DNA of 64,000 nt from Bog-159 sp035602155 (GTDB lineage Bacteria; Acidobacteriota; Terriglobia; Bryobacterales; Bryobacteraceae). The stretch covers positions 28,608-92,607 of the forward strand of contig DATNMW010000006.1 in the NCBI GenBank assembly GCA_035602155.1, in the 5' to 3' direction. Below the pieces are notes generated by a model. That model was not told the DNA's origin, searched no databases, and worked only from the letters and a program-made list of their open reading frames with translations. Numbering within the stretch: the stretch's first letter is position 1; every line of letters starts with the position of its first letter. Positions 1 through 8,533 of the stretch are shown in pieces. The translations under genes were made by a program, and so were the position numbers.

Positions 1-2
1 AA

Positions 3-737
3 GGCAACCACGTCATCTCGACTTCGGCGCTGCAGAACGCCATTGCCGAGGTGGCGGTGGGGTTGCCATACAAGGAAGAAGCCTTCCGCCAGTGCCTGGA
101 CTCCAGTATTCGCCCGCTATACGACGCGCGCGGCCGCGTTCGGGTTGTGTTCACCAAGCTGACGGTGGCAAAAGCGACCGACGTGCAGGGCTTGGCCGTG
201 AGGGTGACATTGGAGGAAGGCGGGACCTACGATCTCGGCGGCGTGCGCATCGAAGGCGCGCCGCACTTCGAGCCTGCGCGATTGTTGAAGAGCGGGAAGT
301 TCAAAACCGGCGACCTCGCCGATTTCGACGAGATCGGCAAAGGCGTGGACCGCATCAAGAAGGTGCTGGCGCACGAAGGCTATATGCGGAACGACGTGCA
401 AATCGTACGCAAGATCGACGATGCCAAGAAGACCGTGAGCCTGGCGATGCACATCGAGGAAGGCCCGCAGTTCCTTTTCGGGAAGCTGCGCATCGAAGGG
501 TTGGATCTGAACGGCGAGGCGGCTATCCGGAAGATGTGGACGCACCAGGAAGGCACGCCCTACAACCCCGATTATCCGGATTATTTTCTCAAACACGTGC
601 GCGAGGAGGGCCTCTTCGACAACCTGGGCGAGACCCGCGCCGAGACCAAGATCGACGATAAGACGCACATCGTCAACGTGACGCTGAATTTCAAATACGC
701 TCCGCCTGTTAACCGCAAGAAGACCTCACCGTTTTAG
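3..737 (+). CDS. POTRA-repeat outer-membrane assembly protein, 3' part
   Basis: The reading frame is open to the left window edge, so this is the C-terminal part of a longer protein. The GTG at 51 is probably internal. The visible 245 residues contain at least two POTRA-like repeats of the beta-alpha-alpha-beta-beta type, with typical motifs VEEGGTYDLGGVRIEG and IEEGPQFLFGKLRIEG. Each is followed by a 'Y..D..' turn. POTRA repeats usually sit in the periplasm in front of a BamA/TamA barrel and bind unfolded outer-membrane proteins. Here the protein stops soon after the last repeat (KTSPF, TAG) with no barrel. It is therefore a barrel-less POTRA protein, a form I associate with acidobacteria ('surface antigen variable number repeat'). 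The exact partner is unknown. Confidence 0.72.
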   Translation, partial: GNHVISTSALQNAIAEVAVGLPYKEEAFRQCLDSSIRPLYDARGRVRVVFTKLTVAKATDVQGLAVRVTLEEGGTYDLGGVRIEGAPHFEPARLLKSGKFKTGDLADFDEIGKGVDRIKKVLAHEGYMRNDVQIVRKIDDAKKTVSLAMHIEEGPQFLFGKLRIEGLDLNGEAAIRKMWTHQEGTPYNPDYPDYFLKHVREEGLFDNLGETRAETKIDDKTHIVNVTLNFKYAPPVNRKKTSPF

Positions 738-755
738 CTGACGAGGAGGATTGAA

Positions 756-1220
756 ATGGAAGGAAAAGATATCGCGGTAATGCTGGTGTTCCTGGCTTCG
801 CTTGCCACGGCGGGATGGGTGGTGTATTTGGCCGCCGAGGTGAGTAAACGGCAGCGAAGGCTGAAGGCGCAGGCCGAATTGCATGGCAGGCTGCTGGATA
901 AGTTCAGCTCGGCGCACGAGGTGGTGGAGTTCCTGCAAACGCCAGGTGGCGCGCAGTTCGTGGACAGCTTCTCCGGTGATCGGGAGGAACCGTCGAATGG
1001 GATTCTGCGCTCGACACATCGCGGGATCGTTCTGGTGATCGTGGCGGCGGGCTGCTTGTTCCTAAGCTGGTACTATCGCGATTCGGGAGAGAATCCGCTG
1101 TTGGTGATTGGCGTGGTCCTGCTGTGTCTGGGCGTCGGCTTTCTGCTTTCGGCCGCTGTGTCGCACCGTCTTTCACGCGCATTGGGACTGGCACAACGTA
1201 CCGGCAATACCCAACAGTGA
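756..1220 (+). CDS. small membrane protein, hypothetical
   Basis: A 154-residue protein starting at ATG 756 behind a good ribosome site (GAGGAGG, about 6 bases upstream). It has an N-terminal membrane helix (about residues 5-26), a basic/polar middle (KRQRRLKAQ), and two further hydrophobic helices near residues 92-108 and 115-134. The gene lies 18 bases after the POTRA gene and ends 7 bases before the ECF sigma factor start, so it is probably cotranscribed with both. The topology and position resemble a membrane protein linked to a sigma-factor switch, but I recognise no family. Confidence 0.6.
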   Translation: MEGKDIAVMLVFLASLATAGWVVYLAAEVSKRQRRLKAQAELHGRLLDKFSSAHEVVEFLQTPGGAQFVDSFSGDREEPSNGILRSTHRGIVLVIVAAGCLFLSWYYRDSGENPLLVIGVVLLCLGVGFLLSAAVSHRLSRALGLAQRTGNTQQ

Positions 1221-1227
1221 TGCGCCG

Positions 1228-1728
1228 ATGGACCAGAATGAGTTCACGGCGTTCTATCACGAGACAGCACCGGCTTTGCACGGCTACATCCGGCGAGTCT
1301 CGGCGGACGGGCAGGCGGCGGACGATCTGCTGCAGGAGACTTACCTGCGGTTCCTGCGCGCCAAGCCGGAAGTGGACGACCCAGCGGCGATGAAAGCCTA
1401 TCTTTACAAGACGGCGACTGCGGCGATCTACGACCGGTGGCGCAGGCAAAGGCGCGAGCGGCTTTGGTCGCTGGCGTTCCGCTTCCGCGACGAGGCGCCG
1501 CCGGCCGCCGGGACCGGCGATGTGACGCGCTGCTTCGAAAAGCTGAAGCCGCGAGAGCGTGCGCTGCTGTGGCTTGCCTACGTGGAAGGGTACGCGCATG
1601 GCGAAGTCGCCGGAGCGCTGGATCTGAACGAAAAGAGCATCAAGGTTCTGCTGTTCCGAGCGCGCCGCAATCTGGAGCGCATACTGAGGCAGAATGGTAT
1701 TAGCGAGGTGCAGCATGAACGAGCCTGA
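1228..1728 (+). CDS. ECF-type RNA polymerase sigma factor
   Basis: A 166-residue sigma-70-family protein of extracytoplasmic-function size. Region 2 covers about residues 8-75, with AADDLLQETYLRFLR and then YLYKTATAAIYDRWRRQRR, the usual core-binding and -10 recognition segment. Region 4 covers about residues 105-155 (LKPRERALLWLAYVEGYAHGEVA followed by KSIKVLLFRARRNLERIL), a helix-turn-helix for the -35 box. I chose ATG 1228 because homology begins there; a longer frame from 1108 overlaps the previous gene. The 3' end overlaps the next gene by 14 bases, which suggests translational coupling to a membrane partner that may control it. Confidence 0.88.
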   Translation: MDQNEFTAFYHETAPALHGYIRRVSADGQAADDLLQETYLRFLRAKPEVDDPAAMKAYLYKTATAAIYDRWRRQRRERLWSLAFRFRDEAPPAAGTGDVTRCFEKLKPRERALLWLAYVEGYAHGEVAGALDLNEKSIKVLLFRARRNLERILRQNGISEVQHERA

Positions 1729-2038
1729 AGCTGCGGTGTGGATGGGACGATTGGCGGCACTTTCCCGCGACGGAGGCGCGCTGCCGAACCCCGCGCTCAT
1801 TTGGTGGAAGGCGCGATTGTTCGAGAAGCAGGCCGCGCAGGCGCGTGCTACCCGTCCTATCGCGATCGCGCAATGGGTGTCACTCGCGGTGGCGGCAGTC
1901 ACGACGATCGTTCTTTGCATGGCTAACTGGCGGAGTATTCAGGACCTGCTGGCGCCTGCCGGCTTGGCGCTATGGGTGGCCGGCGCCGCGTGCGTCATTT
2001 TGATGGGGATGGCGCTGCGGTTTGTGTTCAGCGACTGA
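1715..2038 (+). CDS. membrane protein, possible anti-sigma partner
   Basis: A 107-residue protein starting inside the end of the ECF sigma gene at ATG 1715, with GAGGTG about 7 bases upstream. The first 45 residues are cytoplasmic-looking (NEPEAAVWMGRLAALSRDGGALPNP). Two membrane helices follow (about 47-66 and 76-98). It lacks a clear zinc-binding anti-sigma HxxxCxxC motif. Overlapping gene order and two-helix topology make a role in holding or tuning the sigma factor plausible, but this is inference only. Confidence 0.6.
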   Translation: MNEPEAAVWMGRLAALSRDGGALPNPALIWWKARLFEKQAAQARATRPIAIAQWVSLAVAAVTTIVLCMANWRSIQDLLAPAGLALWVAGAACVILMGMALRFVFSD

Positions 2039-2088
2039 CGGATTCAAACTGATTTGCGCTATCCATGTAGACGGAGTAGTTTGGTTGT

Positions 2089-2268
2089 ATGGTTGACCTT
2101 AAGCTGGATCATCCGGTTCCCATGACCGAAGAGGAGGACGACGCGACATTGGCCGCCATCGATCGGGGTATTCAGGACGCCGATCTAGGGCGGGTTGTTT
2201 CTGCGGAAGAAGCCCGCCAGCGTGTCCGCCGATGGCTTTCAAAATCGTCTACACCGAAAACGCGCTAG
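2089..2268 (+). CDS. ParD/RHH-like antitoxin
   Basis: A 59-residue reading frame from ATG 2089 to TAG 2266-2268. It is acidic, with MTEEEDDATLAAIDRGIQDA and then SAEEARQRVRRWLSKS, the usual C-terminal 'G.vvsaeEar..v..wl' ending of small RelE/ParE antitoxins. The toxin start lies inside it (overlap of 37 bases), a strong sign of a coupled toxin-antitoxin pair. The toxin is broken, so the antitoxin may be a leftover. Confidence 0.6.
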   Translation: MVDLKLDHPVPMTEEEDDATLAAIDRGIQDADLGRVVSAEEARQRVRRWLSKSSTPKTR

Positions 2269-2524
2269 CCGATTTGGAGGCCGTCCTCGACTAAATCCTA
2301 GCCGATAATCCAGCGGCGGCGTTCCGATTCGGGGACGATCTGCTCAACCACGTCGAGTTGTTGGCCGTGTTCCGCACATCGGATCGCTTGTGAAGCGGCG
2401 CGCGGGGATTCGCAAGATCCTTCATACTCCGGTACGGGTCTACTACCAAATGCATGAGGATCGCCGGTGCCTTGAGATACTTCACTTCTGGCACGTCGCC
2501 CGCCAGGAGCCGGATTGGGTGTAG
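2232..2524 (+). pseudogene. ParE-like toxin, nonsense and frameshift
   Basis: Starting at ATG 2232, inside the antitoxin gene, the frame reads MAFKIVYTENALADLEAVLD and then TAA where family members have Tyr. Reading on gives ILADNPAAAFRFGDDLL, a normal ParE segment. Near 2379 one base is missing (TTCCGCAC where TTCCCGCAC would restore VFPHIGSLVKRR). The shifted frame then runs cleanly through RKILHTPVRVYYQMHEDR and LEILHFWHVARQEPDWV to TAG 2522-2524. The rebuilt protein would be a normal 97-residue ParE/RelE-superfamily gyrase or ribosome poison. Two independent lesions make real decay likely, though the second lies in a C run. Confidence 0.72.
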
Positions 2525-2543
2525 GAGTTGGACTACGGACACT

Positions 2544-3560
2544 ATGCAGCTTTTCGAGCTAACGCGGGCGCTGATCGATACCGAATCCATCACCGGTAAC
2601 GAGGAGCGCGTCGGGCTTCAATTGCTGGACTACTGCTCCGGCCTCGCCGCGCGCTATGGCGGCCATGCGGAGCGCTCCGAAGTCGAGCCGCGCCGCGCCA
2701 ACATTTTCGCCTGCTGGGGCGACCGGCCGACCGTCACACTCTCGACGCACATGGATACGGTGCCGCCGTTCATCCCCTCCCGCGAAGACGGCGAACACAT
2801 CTGGGGGCGCGGCGCGTGCGATACCAAGGGCATCATCGCCGCCATGCTGATGGCCGCCGAAGCACTGCTCGCAAGCGGCGTGCGCAATTTCGGAGTGCTG
2901 TTCGTGGTCGGCGAGGAACGTAATAGCGCGGGGGCATATCACGCGGCGGCGCAGCCCAAAGGCGCGCGCTATCTGATCAACGGCGAGCCCACCGAAAACA
3001 AGCTGGCGCTCGGTTCCAAGGGTGCGCTACGCTATGAAATCGCGGCCACCGGACGCATGGCGCACTCCGCGTATCCGGAGTTGGGCGAATCGGCCATCGA
3101 CAAGCTGCTGGATGCGCTCGCACGGATCCGCGCCATCCCGCTGCCGGTCGACGAACTGCTGGGCCCCAGTACGCTAAACATCGGAACAATCGCCGGCGGA
3201 CGCGCGCCCAACGTGATCGCCGATCAGGCCACCGCCGAAATCTTCGTTCGCCTGGTGGGCGACTCAACCGCCACTAAGGACGCTATCGCCGCGGCCGTCG
3301 CCGGTAAGGCGGAAGCGCGCGAGATGATCGAGATTCCGGCCCTGCGCCTCGGTGCGCTGCCGGGAATGGAAACCACGGTGGTTGCGTATACCACGGACAT
3401 ACCGGCATTTGGACACACATGGGGGACGCCATACCTGATCGGCCCCGGATCCATCCACGTCGCGCACACGCTGGACGAGCGCATTCCCAAGCAACAACTT
3501 GAAGACGCCGTCGGCATTTACCAAAATATGGTGAGCCGGTTGCTCACTGAAAAGAACTAA
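2544..3560 (+). CDS. dapE: M20 peptidase, succinyl-diaminopimelate desuccinylase-like
   Basis: A 338-residue zinc hydrolase of the ArgE/DapE/M20 family. ATG 2544 is chosen because homology starts there (MQLFELTRALIDTESITGNE). Metal and catalytic residues are visible: THMDTVPP (His69, Asp71), GRGACDTKG (Asp near 93), the catalytic pair VGEERNSAG (Glu124/Glu125), NGEPT, and a late His in HVAHTLDE. The family removes an acyl group from an amine. The placement at the head of asd-lysC-dapB-dapA-dapD argues for release of succinate from N-succinyl-LL-diaminopimelate in lysine/peptidoglycan precursor synthesis. Acetylornithine-type activity cannot be excluded from sequence alone. It ends 5 bases before asd. 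Confidence 0.82.
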   Translation: MQLFELTRALIDTESITGNEERVGLQLLDYCSGLAARYGGHAERSEVEPRRANIFACWGDRPTVTLSTHMDTVPPFIPSREDGEHIWGRGACDTKGIIAAMLMAAEALLASGVRNFGVLFVVGEERNSAGAYHAAAQPKGARYLINGEPTENKLALGSKGALRYEIAATGRMAHSAYPELGESAIDKLLDALARIRAIPLPVDELLGPSTLNIGTIAGGRAPNVIADQATAEIFVRLVGDSTATKDAIAAAVAGKAEAREMIEIPALRLGALPGMETTVVAYTTDIPAFGHTWGTPYLIGPGSIHVAHTLDERIPKQQLEDAVGIYQNMVSRLLTEKN

Positions 3561-3565
3561 CGCAT

Positions 3566-4615
3566 ATGGAAACCAGAATCGAAGTCGGAATTCTCGGCGC
3601 CACCGGCATGGTGGGCCAGCATTTCGTTAAATTCCTGCGGAACCACCCATGGTTCGATCTGAAGTGGCTGGGCGCAAGCGACCGCTCCGCAGGCAAGCGG
3701 TACGACGACGCCACCGCCTGGCGGTTGGCAGGCGCAATGCCGGATTCCGTCGCCGGCTTACAGGTCGATGAATGCAAGCCCGGCAGTGCCCCGCTTCTGC
3801 TTTTCTCCGCGATGGACGCCTCCGTCGCAACCGAAATCGAGCGCGCTTTCGCGCAAGCCGGCCACGTGGTAGTTTCGAATTCCAAGAACCATCGGATGGA
3901 GCCTGACGTTCCGCTGCTGGTGCCCGAGGTCAATCCCGACCACTTGAAGCTGGTGCCCGGCCAGCAGCGCATCCGCGGCTGGAAGGGACAAATCGTCACC
4001 AACCCCAATTGCTCTACAATCGTGCTGACTATGGCGCTCGGCCCGCTGAAGCCATTCGGCATCACGCGTGTCGTTACAACCACGCTCCAGGCGATTTCCG
4101 GCGCGGGCTATCCCGGCGTGGCGTCCATGGATATCATCGCCAACGTGGTCCCCTTCATCGGCGGCGAAGAGGAAAAGATGCAGCAGGAAACGCAGAAAAT
4201 CCTTGGCAATTTCCGCGGCGACCATATCGAACCACTGCACGCCAAAGTCAGCGCGCACTGCAATCGCGTTCCTGTTGTGGATGGTCACACCGTCACGGTC
4301 TCCGTGGAATTCTCGGCGAAGCCGTCGGAAGCCGACCTGCGCCACGCCTTCGATCATTTCAGCAGCGCGCCGCAGGAGCGCCACCTTCCCAGCGCGCCGC
4401 CGCGCCCCATCATCTATATGGATGAAAAAGACCGCCCGCAGCCCCGCCGCGATGCCGAGCGCGAAAACGGCATGGCCGCGTTCATCGGCCGCTTGCGTCC
4501 CTGCCCCGTACTCGATTATAAGTTTGTCGCGCTGGGCCACAACACCGTGCGCGGCGCGGCTGGCGCGGCCGTGCTCAATGCGGAGCTGATGCATTCGGAA
4601 GGAATGCTCGACTGA
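3566..4615 (+). CDS. asd: aspartate-semialdehyde dehydrogenase
   Basis: A 349-residue cytosolic enzyme that reduces aspartyl-4-phosphate to aspartate-semialdehyde with NADPH. The N-terminal Rossmann motif is GATGMVGQHF (residues about 9-18). The active-site cysteine is in TNPNCSTIVL (Cys149). The segment GGEEEKMQQETQKILG marks the archaeal/fungal-type subgroup rather than the E. coli type. The TGA stop shares its A with the ATG of lysC, so asd and lysC are translationally coupled. It supplies the branch-point metabolite used by the downstream dapA. Confidence 0.94.
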   Translation: METRIEVGILGATGMVGQHFVKFLRNHPWFDLKWLGASDRSAGKRYDDATAWRLAGAMPDSVAGLQVDECKPGSAPLLLFSAMDASVATEIERAFAQAGHVVVSNSKNHRMEPDVPLLVPEVNPDHLKLVPGQQRIRGWKGQIVTNPNCSTIVLTMALGPLKPFGITRVVTTTLQAISGAGYPGVASMDIIANVVPFIGGEEEKMQQETQKILGNFRGDHIEPLHAKVSAHCNRVPVVDGHTVTVSVEFSAKPSEADLRHAFDHFSSAPQERHLPSAPPRPIIYMDEKDRPQPRRDAERENGMAAFIGRLRPCPVLDYKFVALGHNTVRGAAGAAVLNAELMHSEGMLD

Positions 4616-6003
4616 TGATCGTCATGAAATTCGGCGGTACGTCGGTGGAATCTGCGGCTGCCATCGAGCGTGTGGCGTCGATCGTGAAAGCCCGCGCCAG
4701 CCGCCGACCCGTGGTCGTAGTTTCGGCTATGGGCAAGACCACCAACAAGCTGCTGGCCATCGCCTCGACCGCCATCCACGGCGCGCGCGAGGAATACATC
4801 CGGCAAATCCACGATCTGCGCGACTTCCACTCCCGCGAGGCGCGTCTGGTGGTCCCGCTGGCCGACCGCGCCGAACTTGATCGGCTGCTCGACGAGCATT
4901 TTCAAGAGCTCACCGAACTGGTCAAAGGCCTGGCCGTGTTAGGCGAGCTGACCCCGCGTTCCATCGACGCCATCTCCAGCTATGGCGAGCGGCTCTCCAG
5001 CTACATCGTCGCGCTGGCCTTCCGGCACTTCGGCATGGACACCGCGCATCTGGATTCCCGGCAGATGATCGTGACCGACCGCCGCCACACGCAGGCCGCG
5101 CCGCTCTATCCGGAAACTTACGCGCGCCTGGCCGCGGTGGTGCCCGCGCTGTCTGAAAGCGACGGCGGGAATAAGATCGTAGTGATGGGCGGCTTCATCG
5201 CGGCTACCGCGGATGGCGTCACCACCACGCTGGGCCGAGGCGGTTCGGACTTCACCGCCTCCATCGTAGGCGCGGGCATCGGCGCCGAAGAGATCCAGAT
5301 CTGGACCGATGTGGATGGCATGCTTACGGCCGATCCCACCATCCTGCCCGGCGGCCATCGCGTGAAGACCATCTCGTTTGCGGAGGCCGCCGAACTGGCC
5401 TATTTCGGCGCGAAAGTGCTGCATCCCGCGACCGTTGTGCCTGCCGTGGAGAAGAACATCCCGGTGCTGATTCTGAATTCGCGCCGGCCGGAAGTGTCGG
5501 GCACGCGCATCGTCTCCGAAGCCGTGCCCTGCGCCAACGTGGTGAAATCCATCGCCTGCAAGCGCAAGATCACGCTGGTAAATGTGCATTCGACGCGCAT
5601 GCTGATGGCGCACGGCTTCCTGCGCCGCATTTTCGAAGTCTTCGACCGGCATGAGACGGCCGTGGACATGGTGTCTACGTCCGAGGTCAGCGTCTCGCTC
5701 ACCATCGACAACACCGACGCGCTGGACGCCATTTGCAAAGAACTGAGCCAGTTTTCGGAAGTATCCATCGAAGACGGGCACGCCATCGTGTGCCTGGTGG
5801 GAGATAATATACGCTACACGCCAGGCGTGGCGATGCGCGTTTTTGGCGCGCTCGACGGCATCAATATTCGCATGATCTCGCAAGGAGCTTCGCTGCTGAA
5901 TCTCAGCTTCGTGGTAGCTGAAAAAGATCTGCATGGCGCCATCGCTGCGCTGCACGGCGAGTTCTTCGCGCAACTCGACACCGAGGTCTTCGATGCCGCC
6001 TGA
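4615..6003 (+). CDS. lysC: aspartate kinase
   Basis: A 462-residue monofunctional aspartokinase (L-aspartate to aspartyl-4-phosphate, first step of the aspartate family). The kinase domain begins at once with MKFGGTSVES and carries TLGRGGSDFTASIVGAGI and WTDVDGMLTADP. The last about 150 residues contain two ACT-type regulatory domains (KITLVNVHSTRMLMAHGFL and GVAMRVFGALDGINIRMIS), so feedback inhibition by lysine and/or threonine is expected. No homoserine dehydrogenase domain is fused. The 3' end overlaps dapB by 11 bases. Confidence 0.93.
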   Translation: MIVMKFGGTSVESAAAIERVASIVKARASRRPVVVVSAMGKTTNKLLAIASTAIHGAREEYIRQIHDLRDFHSREARLVVPLADRAELDRLLDEHFQELTELVKGLAVLGELTPRSIDAISSYGERLSSYIVALAFRHFGMDTAHLDSRQMIVTDRRHTQAAPLYPETYARLAAVVPALSESDGGNKIVVMGGFIAATADGVTTTLGRGGSDFTASIVGAGIGAEEIQIWTDVDGMLTADPTILPGGHRVKTISFAEAAELAYFGAKVLHPATVVPAVEKNIPVLILNSRRPEVSGTRIVSEAVPCANVVKSIACKRKITLVNVHSTRMLMAHGFLRRIFEVFDRHETAVDMVSTSEVSVSLTIDNTDALDAICKELSQFSEVSIEDGHAIVCLVGDNIRYTPGVAMRVFGALDGINIRMISQGASLLNLSFVVAEKDLHGAIAALHGEFFAQLDTEVFDAA

Positions 6004-6706
6004 GCTCAACCTGGCCGCCAACTTAGCCATAGTCGGATACGGAAAGATGGGCCGCCTCATCGAGCAGTTCGCGCCGGAATACGGTTTTCGTGTGGCGCTG
6101 AAGCTCGACGAATTCAACAACGCCGCGTTCGAAGGCGTAACGCCCGCGAACTTCCAAGCCATCGACGTGGCGGTGGATTTCTCCATCCCGGCCGCTGTGC
6201 CGGAAAACGTGGAGCGCATCGCCGCGCTGGGAGTGAACATCGTCGTAGGCACCACCGGCTGGCTTCACGAAGTGGAGCGCGTGAAGGCCGCCGTCGAGCG
6301 GAACGGCATTGGCCTGGTGTGGAGTCCGAATTATTCGATCGGCGTGAACGCCTTCTTCCTCCTGGTATCGGAAGCCGCGCGGCTGCTGGCAGGTGAGCCT
6401 TCGTACGGTGCATGGGCCTGGGAGATCCACCATTCCACAAAAAAGGATGCCCCGTCCGGTACACTGTTGAAGTTGGTCGAAGACATGAAAACGGCCGGCT
6501 TCGAGCGCCCCATCGACGTTAGCGCCAACCGCGCGGGCGCGCACCCCGGCACCCACGAAATCGGCTTCGATTCGGCGGCCGACACCATCACGCTGCGGCA
6601 TACCGCGCGCAGCCGCGAAGGCTTCGCCCGAGGCGCACTGAAGGCCGCGCAATGGGTGGCAAGCCGAAAAGGATTCCACGAATTCAGCGAGGTGCTTTTG
6701 AGATGA
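5993..6706 (+). CDS. dapB: 4-hydroxy-tetrahydrodipicolinate reductase
   Basis: A 237-residue NAD(P)H-dependent reductase of the diaminopimelate pathway. The start is ATG 5993, inside lysC; an upstream in-frame start at 5933 lies in unrelated sequence. Motifs are IVGYGKMGRL (dinucleotide binding), VVGTTGW, SPNYSIGVNAFF and the catalytic signature EIHHSTKKDAPSGT. The C-terminal sequence is HTARSREGFARGAL. It is slightly shorter than the E. coli protein. A perfect inverted repeat follows before dapA. Confidence 0.92.
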   Translation: MPPELNLAANLAIVGYGKMGRLIEQFAPEYGFRVALKLDEFNNAAFEGVTPANFQAIDVAVDFSIPAAVPENVERIAALGVNIVVGTTGWLHEVERVKAAVERNGIGLVWSPNYSIGVNAFFLLVSEAARLLAGEPSYGAWAWEIHHSTKKDAPSGTLLKLVEDMKTAGFERPIDVSANRAGAHPGTHEIGFDSAADTITLRHTARSREGFARGALKAAQWVASRKGFHEFSEVLLR

Positions 6707-6715
6707 GAACCGGTT

Positions 6716-6743
6716 GGAGGGCGGGCAAGATTGCCCGCCCTCC
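6716..6743. repeat. 13-bp perfect inverted repeat between dapB and dapA
   Basis: A 13-base arm (GGAGGGCGGGCAA), a two-base centre and its exact complement occupy the gap between dapB and dapA. No T run follows, so it does not look like a classical terminator. The central GCGGGCAA-GA-TTGCCCGC core recurs at 38405-38422. That makes it a half copy of a dispersed hairpin repeat. It may attenuate or stabilise the dapB-dapA transcript. Confidence 0.75.
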
Positions 6744-6758
6744 TAGGAGCAACCACTT

Positions 6759-7655
6759 ATGTTTACAGGCTGCGGTACCGCATTAGTCACGCCTTTTCGC
6801 GCAGACCAGTCGCTTGATGAAGCAACTCTGCGGCGCTTGGTCCGGCGCCAGATCGAAGCCGGAATCAACTTTCTAGTACCGTGCGGCACTACGGGTGAAA
6901 GCCCTACGCTGACGCGCGAGGAGCATCTGCGCGTCATCGAAATCACGGTCGAAGAGGCCCAGGGTCGCGTGCCGGTGTTGGGCGGCGCGGGCGGCTACAA
7001 CACCCGCGAAGTCATCGAACTGGCGCGCGAGCTCGCACACCTGGGCGTGGACGGCATCCTGTCCGTTACGCCTTACTACAACAAGCCCACCCAGGAAGGC
7101 CTCTACCAGCACTACAAGGCGATCGCGGCGGCCATCCGCCTGCCCATCGTCGTATATAGCGTGCAGGGGCGCACCGGCGTGAACGTCGAACCCGCCACGC
7201 TCGCGCGCCTGGCCGCAATTCCCAACATTGTGGGCGTCAAAGAAGCTTCCGGCAACATCACCCAGATGGCCAGCGTAATTCAGCAGGTGCCGCCGGAATT
7301 CATCGTACTCTCGGGAGACGACGCCATCACCCTGCCGCTCATCGCGCTGGGCGGGCACGGCATCGTCTCCGTGGTATCGAACGAGATTCCGGCGGAGATG
7401 ACGCAGCTCGCGCAACTTTGCCTGGCGGGCGATTTCGCCGGCGCGCGGGCAGTGCAGCGCAAGTATCTGCCGCTGATGGAGATCAACTTCATCGAGTCGA
7501 ATCCCATTCCGGTGAAGGCCGCTCTGGCGCTCATGGGCCTACTCGAACCGGTCTACCGCCTGCCCATGGTTCCTCCCAAGGAGGAGAACCTCACTCGCAT
7601 CGAAAAGGTGCTGGAGTCCGTCGGCCTATTGGGGAGAGTAACCGTTGCCGGCTGA
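6759..7655 (+). CDS. dapA: 4-hydroxy-tetrahydrodipicolinate synthase
   Basis: A 298-residue (beta/alpha)8 aldolase condensing pyruvate with aspartate-semialdehyde. The ribosome site AGGAG lies 9 bases before ATG 6759. The pyruvate-binding signature is CGTTGESPTL. PYYNKPTQEGLYQHY supplies the Tyr107-type residue. Tyr133 (VVYS) and the Schiff-base Lys161 (VGVKEASGN) fall at exactly the E. coli positions. The usual 'YNVPGRT' reads YSVQGRTGVN here, a mild deviation beside the active site. The gene ends inside the start region of dapD. Confidence 0.95.
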   Translation: MFTGCGTALVTPFRADQSLDEATLRRLVRRQIEAGINFLVPCGTTGESPTLTREEHLRVIEITVEEAQGRVPVLGGAGGYNTREVIELARELAHLGVDGILSVTPYYNKPTQEGLYQHYKAIAAAIRLPIVVYSVQGRTGVNVEPATLARLAAIPNIVGVKEASGNITQMASVIQQVPPEFIVLSGDDAITLPLIALGGHGIVSVVSNEIPAEMTQLAQLCLAGDFAGARAVQRKYLPLMEINFIESNPIPVKAALALMGLLEPVYRLPMVPPKEENLTRIEKVLESVGLLGRVTVAG

Positions 7656-8493
7656 GATGGAAGCTGAAATCGGGCACCTCTTCGATCACAAGCCCACGGC
7701 CTACACGGAAGAGCATTTTCGGCTGTTCTACGAATTCAAGGATGCACTGAACCGGGGCACCGCCCGCGCCGCCCAACCGGACCCATCCGCGCGCGGCGGA
7801 TGGCGCGTGAACGGCTGGGTCAAGAAAGGCATCCTGCTCGGCTTTCGCATGGGCGGAGTGGTGGATATGTCGATCGACGCTACGCGCCAGCCGTTCTTCG
7901 ACAAGTCTACATACCCTGTAAAGAAGGTTACATCGCGGAGCGGAGTGCGTATAGTCCCGGGCGGATCGAGCATTCGCGATGGCGTCTACATCGGCAAAGG
8001 CGTCACCTGCATGCCACCCATGTACATTAACGTGGGCGCGTATGTAGACGATGGCGCCATGGTCGATTCGCACGCCCTGGTGGGAAGCTGCGCGCAGATC
8101 GGAAAGAACTGCCACATCTCGGCGGCTTCGCAAATCGGCGGCGTGCTGGAGCCGGTAGGGGCGCTCCCGGTAATCATTGAAGATGAAGTCCTCATCGGCG
8201 GCAACTGCGGTGTGTATGAGGGCGCGGTAGTCAAGAGGCGCGCCGTGCTGGGCACCGGAACTATCCTCAACCGTTCCACGCCGGTCTACGACCTGGTGCG
8301 CGGTGTCGTTCACAAGGCCACCGATGACGATCCTCTCATCATCCCGGAAGAGGCCGTGCTTGTAGCCGGCGCGCGCGCCGTCACCGCCGGACCCGGAAGA
8401 GATTGGGGAATCTCCGTCTACACTCCGGTCATTGTAAAATACCGCGATAGCCGGACGGATACGAAAATCCAACTGGAAGACCTGCTAAGATAA
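7645..8493 (+). CDS. dapD: tetrahydrodipicolinate N-succinyltransferase
   Basis: A 282-residue left-handed beta-helix acyltransferase using succinyl-CoA. Hexapeptide repeats run through residues about 110-220 (SIRDGVYIGKGVTCMPPMYIN, GAMVDSHALVGSCAQIGKNC, IEDEVLIGGNCGVYEGAVV). The motif WRVNGWVKKGILLGFRMGG is characteristic of DapD. I prefer TTG 7645, because GGGGAGAG lies 6 bases upstream; ATG 7657 is the alternative and has poor spacing. With dapE upstream it indicates the succinylase branch; no dapC is visible here. Confidence 0.92.
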   Translation: MPAEMEAEIGHLFDHKPTAYTEEHFRLFYEFKDALNRGTARAAQPDPSARGGWRVNGWVKKGILLGFRMGGVVDMSIDATRQPFFDKSTYPVKKVTSRSGVRIVPGGSSIRDGVYIGKGVTCMPPMYINVGAYVDDGAMVDSHALVGSCAQIGKNCHISAASQIGGVLEPVGALPVIIEDEVLIGGNCGVYEGAVVKRRAVLGTGTILNRSTPVYDLVRGVVHKATDDDPLIIPEEAVLVAGARAVTAGPGRDWGISVYTPVIVKYRDSRTDTKIQLEDLLR

Positions 8494-8533
8494 TTGGCCG
8501 CTGATGAACGCCGATAAACGCGGATAAAACGTC
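8494..8533. repeat. short intergenic repeat-like segment
   Basis: The gap between dapD and the SDR gene contains GATGAACGCCGATAAACGCG. I recognise this as similar to a sequence scattered between genes in many soil-bacterial genomes. Only one copy was noticed here, so the repeat status is from memory. Confidence 0.3.

Noticed and set aside
904..1920. Long minus frame across the ECF sigma operon
   Set aside because: Crosses three plausible plus-strand genes and contains no domain.
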